Shown here: positions 8,348 through 19,201 of the stretch, one piece after another
How positions within the stretch are numbered: position 1 is the first letter of the stretch
Layout: every line of letters begins with the position of its first letter
From: JBPYFK01 sp051984675
GTDB lineage: Bacteria > Actinomycetota > Actinomycetes > Mycobacteriales > Pseudonocardiaceae
Length of the DNA: 64,000 nucleotides
NCBI GenBank assembly: GCA_051984675.1
Contig: JBPYFK010000164.1
Span: 50,500-114,499 of the forward strand
Direction: 5' to 3'
Notes under the pieces: generated by a model
What the model was told of the DNA's origin: nothing
The model's input: only the letters and a program-made list of their open reading frames with translations
The model's database searches: none
Program-made: the position numbers and the translations under genes

Positions 8348-9466
8348 CTAGTGCTGGTCGATCTGATGCTGGTTGAAGCCACCCGGCGGTTGCCCGTACG
8401 ACTGCTGGGGCGGTGCGTGCTGGATGGCCTGCGGGCGCGCCGACACCTGCGGCAGCGGCACCGTCTGCAACACGCGGTTGACGATGTGGTCCACGGGAAC
8501 AGCATCCGCCAGCGCGTCATAGGACAGCACCAAGCGGTGCCGGAAGACATCCGGTACCACGTCGACGACGTCCTGCGGGAGCACGTAGTCCCGCCCGCGC
8601 ACCAAGGCCAGCGCCCGCGCGGCGGCGATCACGCCAAGGCTTGCGCGCGGTGAGGCGCCGAACGACACCCACCCCGCGATGTCGGTCAACCCGTGCTCGT
8701 TCGGCGCGCGGGTCGCGACCACCAGCCGCACCACGTAGTCCACCAGCGCATGGTGGACGAAGACCTTCGAGGCCACCTGCTGCAGGCGGGTCAGGCCGGA
8801 CGGGTCCAGTACCCGCTGCGGCTCCGGCGGGGCCACCCCCACCCGGTAGATGATCTCCCGCTCCTCCTCCGTGGACGGGTAGTCCACCAGCAGCTTGAAC
8901 AGGAAGCGATCCCGCTGCGCCTCCGGCAGCGGGTACACCCCCTCGTTCTCGATCGGATTCTGGGTGGCCAGCACCAGGAACGGGTCCGGCATGGGGTAGC
9001 TCTCGCCACCGATCGACAGGTGCCGCTCGGCCATCACCTCCAGCAGCGCCGACTGGACCTTCGCCGGAGCCCGGTTGATCTCGTCGGCCAGCACGAAGTT
9101 GGCCACCACCGGCCCGAGCTCGACGTCGAACCGTTCACTGCCCTGGCGGTAGATCCGCGTCCCGAGAATGTCCGCCGGCACCAGGTCCGGGGTGAACTGC
9201 AGCCGGGCGAACGACCCGCCCACAACCTGGGCGAACGTCTCCACCGCCAGCGTCTTGGCCACGCCTGGAACGCCTTCCAGCATGATGTGGCCCTTCGCCA
9301 GCAGGCCCACCAGCATGCGCTCCACCAGCCGGTCCTGACCCACGATGACCCGCTTGACCTCGAACACGGTGCGCTCCAGCAAGCGCGCGTCCTCGGCCGG
9401 CGTGCTCGCGTGCTCCCCCGTCTGCGCGGACGCGATCGCGCTCTCGCCGCTGGCGGCCTCGGTCAC
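8348..9466 (-). CDS. MoxR family AAA+ ATPase
   Basis: A 372-residue AAA+ ATPase. Walker A is GVPGVAKT (about 65-72), Walker B FVLADEIN (about 124-131), sensor 1 is ATQNPIENEGVYPLPEAQRDRF, and ASPRASLGVIAAARALALVRGRDYVLPQDV forms the lid with the Arg finger. MoxR ATPases act as chaperones that insert cofactors or assemble protein complexes, usually with a DUF58/VWA partner, here the next gene. GTG 9466 is chosen because AGGAGGG sits 7 bases upstream, although the frame is open to 9652. The Pro/Gln-rich tail is probably disordered. A small palindrome lies at 9611-9626 upstream. Confidence 0.92.
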   Translation of the reverse strand: MTEAASGESAIASAQTGEHASTPAEDARLLERTVFEVKRVIVGQDRLVERMLVGLLAKGHIMLEGVPGVAKTLAVETFAQVVGGSFARLQFTPDLVPADILGTRIYRQGSERFDVELGPVVANFVLADEINRAPAKVQSALLEVMAERHLSIGGESYPMPDPFLVLATQNPIENEGVYPLPEAQRDRFLFKLLVDYPSTEEEREIIYRVGVAPPEPQRVLDPSGLTRLQQVASKVFVHHALVDYVVRLVVATRAPNEHGLTDIAGWVSFGASPRASLGVIAAARALALVRGRDYVLPQDVVDVVPDVFRHRLVLSYDALADAVPVDHIVNRVLQTVPLPQVSARPQAIQHAPPQQSYGQPPGGFNQHQIDQH

Positions 9467-9692
9467 TGCCGCACCCTCCTGTCGCTGCGCTGAACCCGTA
9501 ACCCCTACCAGGCAACCGAAACGCCAGTGTGACCGGTGTGAAGCGAGCCGATCGACTTCTGTGCGTGGGGGTGGTGAGTTGGGTGCTTGAGGGACCGGGG
9601 AAGGATTAATTTCAGTCGACACTGAAGCGACGAAGTATACAAAGTTGGTCAACCGTGCCGCCCCTGACCAGGATCAATCCGAAAGGGTCGGG

Positions 9693-10271
9693 TCAGACGC
9701 TGAGGTCGCCGCCGGCCCCGCGCAGGTCTTCAGGGGTGTCGACGTCGACCGCCTCCGACCCCGCAGCCGGGACCAATACGGGTTCCACCTGGCTGAGTAC
9801 AGCGCGCAGCGGCCGGTCCCGAACATGCGCCGGCATCCGCTCTTGGAGCACATCCGTTCGCCACACACCCAGCAACCACTGCGGAGCCCCCTGCTCATCG
9901 ACCAGCACGGCGCCCGGCGCTCCGCCCCGCACGGCCCGGATCAGCCGCTGGACCGTCCACTCCGTCACGTTCGGGTAATCGCTGGCGAGCACGACGACGA
10001 ACTCGGGCCTGCCGGTCTCGACCAGCGCCGTCAACCCCGCGTCCAAGGCGGCGAGGGGACCGCCACCCGGCGGCTCCTCAGCCGTCCAGACCACCTCGCG
10101 CGCAACGTCCCGCCTCGGGCCCACCACTACCAGCGGCGCAGCCTGCGGCACCGCATCAAGTGCGCGCGCCAGCAGCGTGCTTCCGGCGACGGTCAGTGCC
10201 GGCTTGTCCGCTCCGCCCATTCGACGTCCCGCACCACCGGCGAGCACGATGGCGGCGTACCGCAATGCCAC
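9693..10271 (-). CDS. mobA: MobA-like NTP transferase (molybdenum cofactor guanylyltransferase)
   Basis: A 192-residue nucleotidyltransferase with the N-terminal GT-A signature AAIVLAGGAGRRMGGADKPAL (LAGGxxxRMGxxK), the substrate loop VVWTAEEPPGGGPLAALDAGL and the metal-binding motif VVLASDYPNV, where MobA usually has xCDxP. Ser replaces the usual Cys, which is common. The C terminus has VDVDTPEDL, the standard closing motif. It would attach GMP to molybdopterin to give Mo-bis-MGD. No other Mo-cofactor genes are nearby, so the acceptor is assigned from family only. 42 bp separate it from the NlpC/P60 gene upstream. Confidence 0.8.
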   Translation of the reverse strand: MALRYAAIVLAGGAGRRMGGADKPALTVAGSTLLARALDAVPQAAPLVVVGPRRDVAREVVWTAEEPPGGGPLAALDAGLTALVETGRPEFVVVLASDYPNVTEWTVQRLIRAVRGGAPGAVLVDEQGAPQWLLGVWRTDVLQERMPAHVRDRPLRAVLSQVEPVLVPAAGSEAVDVDTPEDLRGAGGDLSV

Positions 10272-10313
10272 AGTTGATATCCCTACCGCACCATGGCCGC
10301 AGAGGCGAGCACG

Positions 10314-11729
10314 TCACAGAACGCGGACCGCGAAGGGCATGATCCCGTCATAACGCACAGACGTTACCCGCACCTGCGCACCGGAGTACGGCGCCTCGAT
10401 CATCTTCCCGTTCCCGAGGTACAGCGCGACGTGGTGGATGAACCCGTCGTCGGTCTGCCAGAACAGCATGTCTCCTGGCCGTGCCTGCGCCAAGAGCACC
10501 TTGTGGCCGGAGCTGTACTGGTAGCCGCTGAAATGCGCCAGCCGCACCCCCGCCCCGGCGAACGCGTACGTCATCAGGCCCGAACAGTCGAAACCAACCT
10601 TGTCGTAGTCGTCGTGCGCGTCCGCTTCCCCGCCATCGCGGATTCCGCGCGTCGGACCGCTGCTGGCCCCGCCACCCCACGCATAGGTCACCCCTACCTG
10701 ACCCAGCGCCCGCTGGATCACGGTATCCGCCGACCGGCCCGTGGGTTGCTCGTCGCCGCTATCGGACGCTGACGGGCCCGAGCCACCCACTTCCGGGCGG
10801 CGATCGGCCTGCGCGCCCTGCGGGTGCGCGGCCTGAGCCGCACGGGCGGCGGCCTGAGCGGCAGCTGCGGCGGCGGTGGCAGCCGCCTCCTGCTCGGCCC
10901 GTTGCCTCGCCGCGAGCCAGCCCGCGTAGCGGTCACGCTGCGCCTGCAGCCCGGTCACCTGGCTGCGCGCACGGTCCAGCTCCCGCTCGACGTCCCCTCG
11001 CGCAGTCTGCAACTGCGTGGCGCTCCCGCGCTCCTGCTCCCGCGCCGAGATCGCGTCCCGCTCGGCGGTGTCAGCGGCCAAGCGCGCCTGCGTGGCGGCG
11101 CCCTGCTTGCGCCGCGCGTCGGCCAAGGCGGCCCGCGCGACGGAGTCCTTGTCCACCTGACGCAGCTGCGCCCGCCGTAGGCCGTCCAGAGCGTTGCGGT
11201 GCGCGACACTGACGGCGTCCAGCACCTCGGCCCGGTCCAGCATCTGCCGCGGTCCCCCCGAGCCGAGGAAACCCGACAGGGACCCGGCCACGCTGCCCTG
11301 GCGGTAGCTGCTGGCGGTGAACACGTCGAGACGCGCGCGGGCCTGGTCGAGCTGGCGTGCCGCCGCGGCGGCGTCCGCCGCTGTCGCCTCGGCCGCGTAA
11401 CCTGCGCTTCTGGCGACGTCCTCGGCGCGCTGTTGGTCCACGCGCGCCTTGTTCGCCTCCTCGAGCTTCGCTTCCACCCGAGCGGACAGCTCGGCAAGCC
11501 GAGCGTCGGCGTCGGCGAGCCGGTTGGTCAGCTCTCCTACCTGGGCGGCTCGCTGGGAGACCTGTTCGTGGCCGTGCTGGAGCTGATCGTCACTGGGGTT
11601 CGGTGGCGGTGGCAGCCACGTGGTCCTGGTGGCCCCGAGAGGTCCGGCGCCCAGGCAGCTGACGGCGAGGACCAGGGTGACGGCAGAGCGAGCGACTCTG
11701 AGAGCACCCGTGCGCGCAGGTCGCGTCAT
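10314..11729 (-). CDS. secreted NlpC/P60 peptidoglycan endopeptidase with coiled coil (RipA-like)
   Basis: A 471-residue exported cell-wall hydrolase. ATG 11729 (GGGGAGG 8 bases upstream) gives a signal sequence (TGALRVARSAVTLVLAVSCLGAGPLGA). A long Ala/Arg/Gln-rich coiled coil follows (about 40-300), then an Ala-rich linker, then the NlpC/P60 domain with catalytic Cys382 in FDCSGLMTYAF and His433 in HHVALYLGNGKMIEAP. The architecture matches mycobacterial RipA/RipB proteins, which cut the D-Glu-mDAP bond during cell separation, with the coiled coil masking the active site or binding FtsX. A longer in-frame start exists but would place charged residues before the signal. Confidence 0.9.
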   Translation of the reverse strand: MTRPARTGALRVARSAVTLVLAVSCLGAGPLGATRTTWLPPPPNPSDDQLQHGHEQVSQRAAQVGELTNRLADADARLAELSARVEAKLEEANKARVDQQRAEDVARSAGYAAEATAADAAAAARQLDQARARLDVFTASSYRQGSVAGSLSGFLGSGGPRQMLDRAEVLDAVSVAHRNALDGLRRAQLRQVDKDSVARAALADARRKQGAATQARLAADTAERDAISAREQERGSATQLQTARGDVERELDRARSQVTGLQAQRDRYAGWLAARQRAEQEAAATAAAAAAQAAARAAQAAHPQGAQADRRPEVGGSGPSASDSGDEQPTGRSADTVIQRALGQVGVTYAWGGGASSGPTRGIRDGGEADAHDDYDKVGFDCSGLMTYAFAGAGVRLAHFSGYQYSSGHKVLLAQARPGDMLFWQTDDGFIHHVALYLGNGKMIEAPYSGAQVRVTSVRYDGIMPFAVRVL

Positions 11730-11935
11730 GGCCGTCACCTCCCCGCTCCCCGGCGACATCCAGCTGGCAGGCCGCTGGCATGCCAGGCGGAGTCGTCACT
11801 GCGACGATGGCTGACTTTGCCACTGCCACCACATGCGAAACATCCACCTCAGTCCTAACAGGGGACACAAATCAACCACTCGTTTGACGTGCTACCCGGT
11901 GTGCGGGCTCCGATTTCCCCACGGATTTCGTCGCG

Positions 11936-12727
11936 TCAGCGTGCGGCGGTCGCCGCAGCGACGAGGTTGGGCAGCACCTCGTCCAGGGGTTCGCGCAGGA
12001 CCGCCGCCGCCATGTCGTCATACGGCGTGGGCTCGGCATTGCAGATCACCAGATCCGCTCCCGCGCGCACCGCCAACTCGGCCAGTCCGGCCGCCGGGTG
12101 CACCGTCAGCGACGTACCGGCCGCCACGAACACGTCGCAGACCAGCGCGGCTTCTTGTGCGAGGCGCAGGGCGTCGCGGTCCAGTGGCTGGCCGAAGGAG
12201 ATCGTCGTGGATTTGAGGATGCCACCGCAGCATTCGCACGGCGGGTCGTCCTCGCCGGCCGCGACCCGGTCCAGGGCCGCTCGCATCGAGCCGTTGGCAC
12301 CGCAGGACAGGCACACAGTCCCGAACAGCGACCCGTGCAGTTCGACGACGAGGTCGGCGTCCACACCGCCGCGCTGGTGCAGGCCGTCGATGTTCTGGGT
12401 CAGCAGCGACGCGAGGAGTCCGGCGCGGGCCAGGTCGGCGAGCGCCCGGTGCGCGCCGTTGGGCTCGGCGGTCCAGGCCGGGTGTTCGGCTCGGTGCCGC
12501 CAGGATTCGCGGCGCACTTCGGGGTCGGCGACGTAGCTGTCGATGTCGGTCAGCCGCTGCGCTGCCGGGTTCCTGGTCCAGACGCCGTCGGGACCACGGA
12601 AGTCCGGGATGCCGGACGCGGTGGACACCCCGGCGCCGGTCAACGCCGTGATCGCGCGGGCTGCGGTGAACAGCTCACGGGCGCGCTGCCATGCGACCTC
12701 GCCATCGGCGCCACGTTCGACCACCAC
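11936..12727 (-). CDS. Sir2-family NAD-dependent protein deacylase
   Basis: A 263-residue sirtuin. It has the NAD-binding motif GAGVSTASGIPDFRG (about 31-45), the TQNIDGLH motif, catalytic His in LVVELHGSLF, and a zinc ribbon CLSCGAN...CECCGG. The C-terminal half has SFGQPLD, AAGTSLTVHPAAGL and ICNAEPTPYD. Sirtuins remove acetyl or other acyl groups from lysine with NAD+, and acetyl-CoA synthetases are classic bacterial targets. The start is GTG 12727, one base after the stop of the EamA transporter gene, so the two are probably coupled within the gntR-eamA operon. Confidence 0.92.
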   Translation of the reverse strand: MVVERGADGEVAWQRARELFTAARAITALTGAGVSTASGIPDFRGPDGVWTRNPAAQRLTDIDSYVADPEVRRESWRHRAEHPAWTAEPNGAHRALADLARAGLLASLLTQNIDGLHQRGGVDADLVVELHGSLFGTVCLSCGANGSMRAALDRVAAGEDDPPCECCGGILKSTTISFGQPLDRDALRLAQEAALVCDVFVAAGTSLTVHPAAGLAELAVRAGADLVICNAEPTPYDDMAAAVLREPLDEVLPNLVAAATAAR

Positions 12728-12728
12728 A

Positions 12729-13691
12729 TTACGGTCCCACGGAACGCGTGTCCTGTGACGACGGGGTGCCGCCCGGCACGGTGCGCTGCGCGAGGTAGGC
12801 GCCGAGGAGCACCAGCGCCCCGCCGCCGAGCTGAAACGCCCCAAGGTGCTCGGCGAGCAGGAGCCAGGCCAGCACGGTCGCGACAACCGGCTCCAGGTAG
12901 GCGACCGCTCCGGCCACCGGAGGCGACAACCTCCGAATGGCGACGACCCCGGTGAGATACGCGAGCACGGCGCTGACCAGGCCGAGCCACACCACCGGCA
13001 GGACGGCGGGGACCCGCTGCCCGGCGAGCACGACATCCCGGCCGAGTATCGACCAGTCCACCGTCCACGGCCGGGCCAGGAGCGTCACCGCGACGACTCC
13101 GACCACCATCCCACCAGCGGCAAGCGTGCCAGCACCGACCTCGCTGCCGTCTCGACTGTCCGCCAGCAGGAAGTACGCCATCTGGCAGCCGGCTGCTCCC
13201 AACGCGAGCAGCAGCCCGAGAGGGTCGAACCGCAGCCCCACCCAGACCTCCACGACCAAGGCCAGCCCCAGCACCGCGAGCGTCACGCCGAACACCGCCG
13301 ACCGGCTCACCTGTTCCCGCCGTACGAACCGGACCCAGCCCAGCAGCAGCACCGGTCCGAGGAACTCGATCAGCAGCGCCACCGCCACCGGCACGGAAGT
13401 GATCGCGGCGAAGTAGCACGCCTGGACCCCGGCGACGGCCAGCAATCCGTACCCCAGCACCAGCTTCGGCTTCCGACGCAGGGCAGGCAGCGCGCGCACG
13501 GCCAGCGGAAGCATCAGCAACGCCCCACCGGCCAGGCGCAACCAGACCACGTCCAGCGCGCTGAGTCCCGCGTCCAGTAGTGGCTTGGCGAACGGACCGG
13601 CGCCGCCGAAGCAGACCGCCGACGCCACGGCGCACCCGAGCCCGGCCGCGCGGGGATCGGTGGCCGGCGGCCGAGCGACCTCGGCCCTCAC
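12729..13691 (-). CDS. EamA/DMT family transporter
   Basis: A 320-residue inner-membrane protein with about ten hydrophobic segments in two EamA repeats (CAVASAVCFGGAGPFAKPLLDAG opening repeat 1; GLVSAVLAYLTGVVAIRRLSPPVAGAVAYLEPVVATVLAWLLLAEHL closing repeat 2). It resembles RhtA/YdcZ-like exporters of amino acids or other metabolites. GTG 13691 overlaps the stop of the GntR regulator gene as GTGA, so expression is coupled to the regulator and the regulator's ligand probably relates to the transported compound. The substrate is not determinable from sequence. Confidence 0.88.
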   Translation of the reverse strand: MRAEVARPPATDPRAAGLGCAVASAVCFGGAGPFAKPLLDAGLSALDVVWLRLAGGALLMLPLAVRALPALRRKPKLVLGYGLLAVAGVQACYFAAITSVPVAVALLIEFLGPVLLLGWVRFVRREQVSRSAVFGVTLAVLGLALVVEVWVGLRFDPLGLLLALGAAGCQMAYFLLADSRDGSEVGAGTLAAGGMVVGVVAVTLLARPWTVDWSILGRDVVLAGQRVPAVLPVVWLGLVSAVLAYLTGVVAIRRLSPPVAGAVAYLEPVVATVLAWLLLAEHLGAFQLGGGALVLLGAYLAQRTVPGGTPSSQDTRSVGP

Positions 13692-14329
13692 TCGGCCGGT
13701 CCTTTGCTGGCGTTCGCGCGAATGAGTTCCGCTGCCCGCGCATCGCCCCGCCGCAGCGCGTCGATGATCTCCCGGTGCTCGCGATGGGAGTCTTCAGTGG
13801 GCTTCAACTCGCGGAAGTAGAGCGCCTCCAGCCGGCGGGAATGCAGCAGCAGCACGTCGATGAGCATCGTGAGGAAGGGGTTGCCGGCCGCGCGCACAAC
13901 GACCGCGTGGAAGTCGCGGTCGGCGTCCCGCGCTCCCCGCGAGTCGCCGGCGCGCGCGGCCGCGAGCATGCGGTCGTTGCAGCGGTGCATCTCCGCGAGG
14001 TCGGCGTCGCTGATCCGGCCGGCGCAAGCCTGCGCGGCGAAGCCGTGCAGCACCGACAACAGCGGCAACACCTGCTCGGCGGTCGCTTCCGGGACTTCCG
14101 CGACCCGGGTGTGGCGGCCAGGGACGGTTTCCACCACTGCCTGGTCGGCCAGCCTGCGCAGCGCCTCCCGCACCGGCGTCCGGCTGACTCCCAACTCGGC
14201 GGCGAGTTCGGCGTCCGCGAGCTGCTGGCCGGGAGCCAGCGAGCCGTCCTCGATCTTCTCGCGTAGTGCCCGGTAGACCTGCTCGGCGGCGCTCGGCCGG
14301 TCCAGTGCTGTGAACGTCGGTCGAGACAT
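13688..14329 (-). CDS. GntR/FadR-type (FCD) transcriptional regulator
   Basis: A 213-residue regulator. The N-terminal winged helix has AEQVYRALREKIEDGSLAPGQQLADAELAAELGVSRTPVREALRRLADQAVVETVPGRHTRV. The C-terminal all-helical FCD domain has metal-ligand candidates DADRDFHAVVVRAAGN, HSRRLEALYF and SHREHREIIDALRRGD. FCD regulators bind small organic acids or metal complexes. ATG 14329 has AGGGAG close upstream; the longer frame would run through its own promoter palindromes. It is followed directly by the EamA transporter and sirtuin genes, which it probably controls together with itself. Confidence 0.92.
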   Translation of the reverse strand: MSRPTFTALDRPSAAEQVYRALREKIEDGSLAPGQQLADAELAAELGVSRTPVREALRRLADQAVVETVPGRHTRVAEVPEATAEQVLPLLSVLHGFAAQACAGRISDADLAEMHRCNDRMLAAARAGDSRGARDADRDFHAVVVRAAGNPFLTMLIDVLLLHSRRLEALYFRELKPTEDSHREHREIIDALRRGDARAAELIRANASKGPAE

Positions 14330-14344
14330 GACACTCCCTTGATC

Positions 14345-14379
14345 GCGATGTGCAATATATCGCATTCCCGTAGCGGGAA
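14345..14379. promoter_or_regulatory. two adjacent palindromes upstream of gntR (probable operator)
   Basis: Just upstream of the GntR regulator gene, GCGAT-N9-ATCGC (14345-14363, with an AT-rich centre CAATATAT that could serve as a -10) is followed by TTCCCG-TAG-CGGGAA (14365-14379). Self-binding of FCD regulators to such sites is common. The assignment is positional inference. Confidence 0.4.
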
Positions 14380-14488
14380 GAAACGCCGTAAGATCGATCT
14401 CGGATCACCCGTCAGGCGGTTGCGAACCAGGAAATTGCGCGACTTTTCACGCCCGGTGATGACCTTCGCCTCGTTTCCGCACCCTCCC

Positions 14489-14518
14489 TTGAGCCCCATT
14501 ACAGGACAAGCGTACTGT
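14489..14518 (+). promoter_or_regulatory. acn promoter with AcnR operator on the -10
   Basis: A -35-like TTGAGC (14489-14494) and -10-like TACTGT (14513-14518) are separated by 18 bases, 103 bp before the aconitase start. Overlapping the -10 is CAGGACAAGCGTACTG (14502-14517). This fits every specified position of CAGNACnnncGTACTG, the AcnR site known from the acn promoters of corynebacteria and mycobacteria, where it also overlaps the -10. An AcnR homologue is encoded at 25202-25795. Confidence 0.75.
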
Positions 14519-14620
14519 TACGCGTGAGACCGAAGTCCCCGCGCGCACGCTCGGCCGACGTGCGCGAGACTCCAGGTCACTCGTTCCCGAACTTGCGCCT
14601 GTCACGAGATGGAGTTGAAC

Positions 14621-17434
<2,814 letters not shown>

Positions 17435-17442
17435 TCATCGAC

Positions 17443-17486
17443 GCCGAGGGGGTCGTCGCGCCGGTCGGCGCGGCGACCCCCTCGGC
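17443..17486 (+). terminator. intrinsic terminator of acn
   Basis: Eight bases after the acn stop, GCCGAGGGGGTCG pairs perfectly with CGACCCCCTCGGC, and the stem extends inward (TCGCGCC with GGCGCGG, one mismatch) around a GGTC loop. It is a long GC stem without a strong T-run, as is usual in actinomycetes. It separates acn from the TauE gene. Confidence 0.8.
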
Positions 17487-17527
17487 TTACGGCCCCCATG
17501 TCCGGGGGTCTTCAGGGAAGGGACCGC

Positions 17528-18244
17528 GTGTCAGACGTCGTGGTGTTAGCCGCCGGTTTCATCGTGTTCGTGGGCGCGATCGTGCAGGGCGGGGCCGGGC
17601 TCGGGATGAACCTGCTCGCTGTCCCGCTGCTGACCATGCTCGACCGGGACCTGGTACCGGTGCCGCTCCTGTTCACCGCCCTGATGCAGTCGCTGCTGGT
17701 GCTGTACCGGGAGCGCGGGCACGTTGACTGGCGCGGCGTCGGCTACAGCGTCGCGGGTCGAGTCCCCGGAACCGTACTCGGCGCCACAGCCGTGGTCGCG
17801 CTCTCCGGTCGCGCGTTCGCCGTCACGGTGGGTGGCCTGGTGCTGGCCTGTGTGGTGCTGTCGCTGATCGCATGGCACCCGCGACCGACCGCTGCCGCGC
17901 TGCTCACCGCCGGGTTCGTCGGGGGTGCGGCCGGGACGTCCTCATCCATCGGCGCGCCACCGGTGGCGCTGCTGTACCAGCGTTCCGGCGGTCCGACGAT
18001 CCGGTCGACACTCGCCGCCTACATCGTCTTCGGGGGCATCCTGTCCCTGACGGCCCTCGCCGTCAGCGGTCAGGTCGGCACCGCGCAGTTGCGTGCGAGC
18101 GCCATCCTGCTGCCGTTCATGGCCGCCGGGTTCGTGGTGTCCAATCGGCTGCTGCGGTTTCTCGATGCGGGGTGGATGCGCACTGCCATACTCGGGATTT
18201 CGGGCATCAGTGCGGCGGTGTTGATCATGCGAGCGCTGCTGTAG
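17528..18244 (+). CDS. TauE/SafE-family permease (sulfite/organosulfur exporter family)
   Basis: A 238-residue integral membrane protein with about eight hydrophobic segments and the duplicated TauE/SafE pattern: GFIVFVGAIVQGGAGLGMNLLAVPLL with its Gly-rich Q-x-x-x-GxG in repeat 1, and GFVGGAAGTSSSIGAPPVALLYQR in repeat 2. Members move sulfite, sulfoacetate, taurine-derived or other small anions. The direction and substrate are not evident here. GTG 17528 is chosen over an upstream in-frame ATG because GGGAAGGGA precedes it. It has a TTA leucine codon at residue 7, a rare codon in this kind of genome. Confidence 0.88.
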   Translation: MSDVVVLAAGFIVFVGAIVQGGAGLGMNLLAVPLLTMLDRDLVPVPLLFTALMQSLLVLYRERGHVDWRGVGYSVAGRVPGTVLGATAVVALSGRAFAVTVGGLVLACVVLSLIAWHPRPTAAALLTAGFVGGAAGTSSSIGAPPVALLYQRSGGPTIRSTLAAYIVFGGILSLTALAVSGQVGTAQLRASAILLPFMAAGFVVSNRLLRFLDAGWMRTAILGISGISAAVLIMRALL

Positions 18245-18355
18245 CTCCGCCGCGAACGATCCACGTCCGAAGGATCGCCGGACTCGCCGTGTGCCGGTAC
18301 CGTGATCGATCGGTGACGCCGAGTACAGGCACCGGGAGCAGTGCGGAGGTCCCCT

Positions 18356-18622
18356 TTGAACAGCTCGATCGTCGTCCGGTTGCAGCCCGGTACCGTGCGG
18401 GAGTCGGAACGTGTCGCACACCTGGCCGACACTCCCGAGGACGGCTGCTTACCGACCGTCTGGCACACGTACTGCGGTCTGCACATGCCGGCCGAAGCCA
18501 GCGAGGTCCTCAGCAGCCCGACCGGGATGCCGTGCACGCACTGCCTCGCCCGGCGGACCCAGTCAGCCGAGCCGGTGCGCAGCGAAACGCCGAAACCGCA
18601 CGACCTCCCGGGCCTGATCTGA
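18356..18622 (+). CDS. small conserved Cys-containing protein
   Basis: An 88-residue protein of unknown function. It starts at TTG 18356 with GGAGG 6 bases upstream (GTG 18341 is an alternative), giving NSSIVVRLQPGTVRESERVAHLAD. Later come WHTYCGLHMP and GMPCTHCLARR, and the YCG...CxxC spacing suggests a metal or redox site but does not prove it. I recall similar small proteins with a CxxC near the C terminus in Pseudonocardiaceae. It stands alone between TauE and the convergent PfpI-like gene. Confidence 0.55.
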   Translation: MNSSIVVRLQPGTVRESERVAHLADTPEDGCLPTVWHTYCGLHMPAEASEVLSSPTGMPCTHCLARRTQSAEPVRSETPKPHDLPGLI

Positions 18623-18630
18623 GGCGGCCA

Positions 18631-19116
18631 TTAAGCGCCGGCCACCGCACCTGTGGTGCGCATCAGTTCCGCGAACCATCGCGGATCGCCCGTGCTGTGC
18701 AGGCCATACCACGCTTCCAGCACTTCGGGCGGATACACCGACAGCCGGGCGAGGATCGCCCGTGCGAACGCCAGCGGCGCGGTCGGACCAGCCGTGATCA
18801 GCGCACCGTCGTCGACGACGTCCGCATCGACGTAGCGCGCGCCACCGGCGTAGCCGGTCGCCGCGAGATACTCCGCCGCAGCACTGGTATGCGGGCGGTC
18901 GTCGAGCAGTCCAGCTCTCGCCAAACCTGCCGTGGCACCGCAGATGGCGGCCACCGGAACACCGGAAGCCAGGAAGGTCTCCGCCGCTTCGGCCATTTCG
19001 GCATTCCCGCCCCCATCCCACGTCCGCGCCCCGGGCAGCACCAGCATCGCGGCGCGCGAGGGGTCGAGGTCGGCCAGCGTGTCGTACACCGCCAGATACA
19101 CAGTCCGTCGATTCAT
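18631..19116 (-). CDS. DJ-1/PfpI family protein lacking an N-terminal segment
   Basis: A 161-residue protein of the DJ-1/PfpI glutamine-amidotransferase-like fold. It keeps the nucleophile elbow AAICGATAGLARAGLLDDRPHTS (Cys in ICGAT) and the following strands (YVDADVVDDGALITAGPTAPLAFARAIL). Family members normally run about 205 residues. Here the first strand (RTVYLAVYDTLAD) passes directly into LDPSRAAMLVLPGARTWDGG, so roughly 45-50 residues between the two are missing in frame. The missing segment usually carries the second strand and a conserved acidic residue, so activity is doubtful. The start ATG 19116 has no strong ribosome site. Confidence 0.75.
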   Translation of the reverse strand: MNRRTVYLAVYDTLADLDPSRAAMLVLPGARTWDGGGNAEMAEAAETFLASGVPVAAICGATAGLARAGLLDDRPHTSAAAEYLAATGYAGGARYVDADVVDDGALITAGPTAPLAFARAILARLSVYPPEVLEAWYGLHSTGDPRWFAELMRTTGAVAGA

Positions 19117-19201
19117 GCGCACAGTCTGCGCGGACCCTCTGACAGGCCCGGACTCTATGCTCGGGGCGCCGATGCTCACGGGGCGGACAGGAGAAACTGA
19201 G

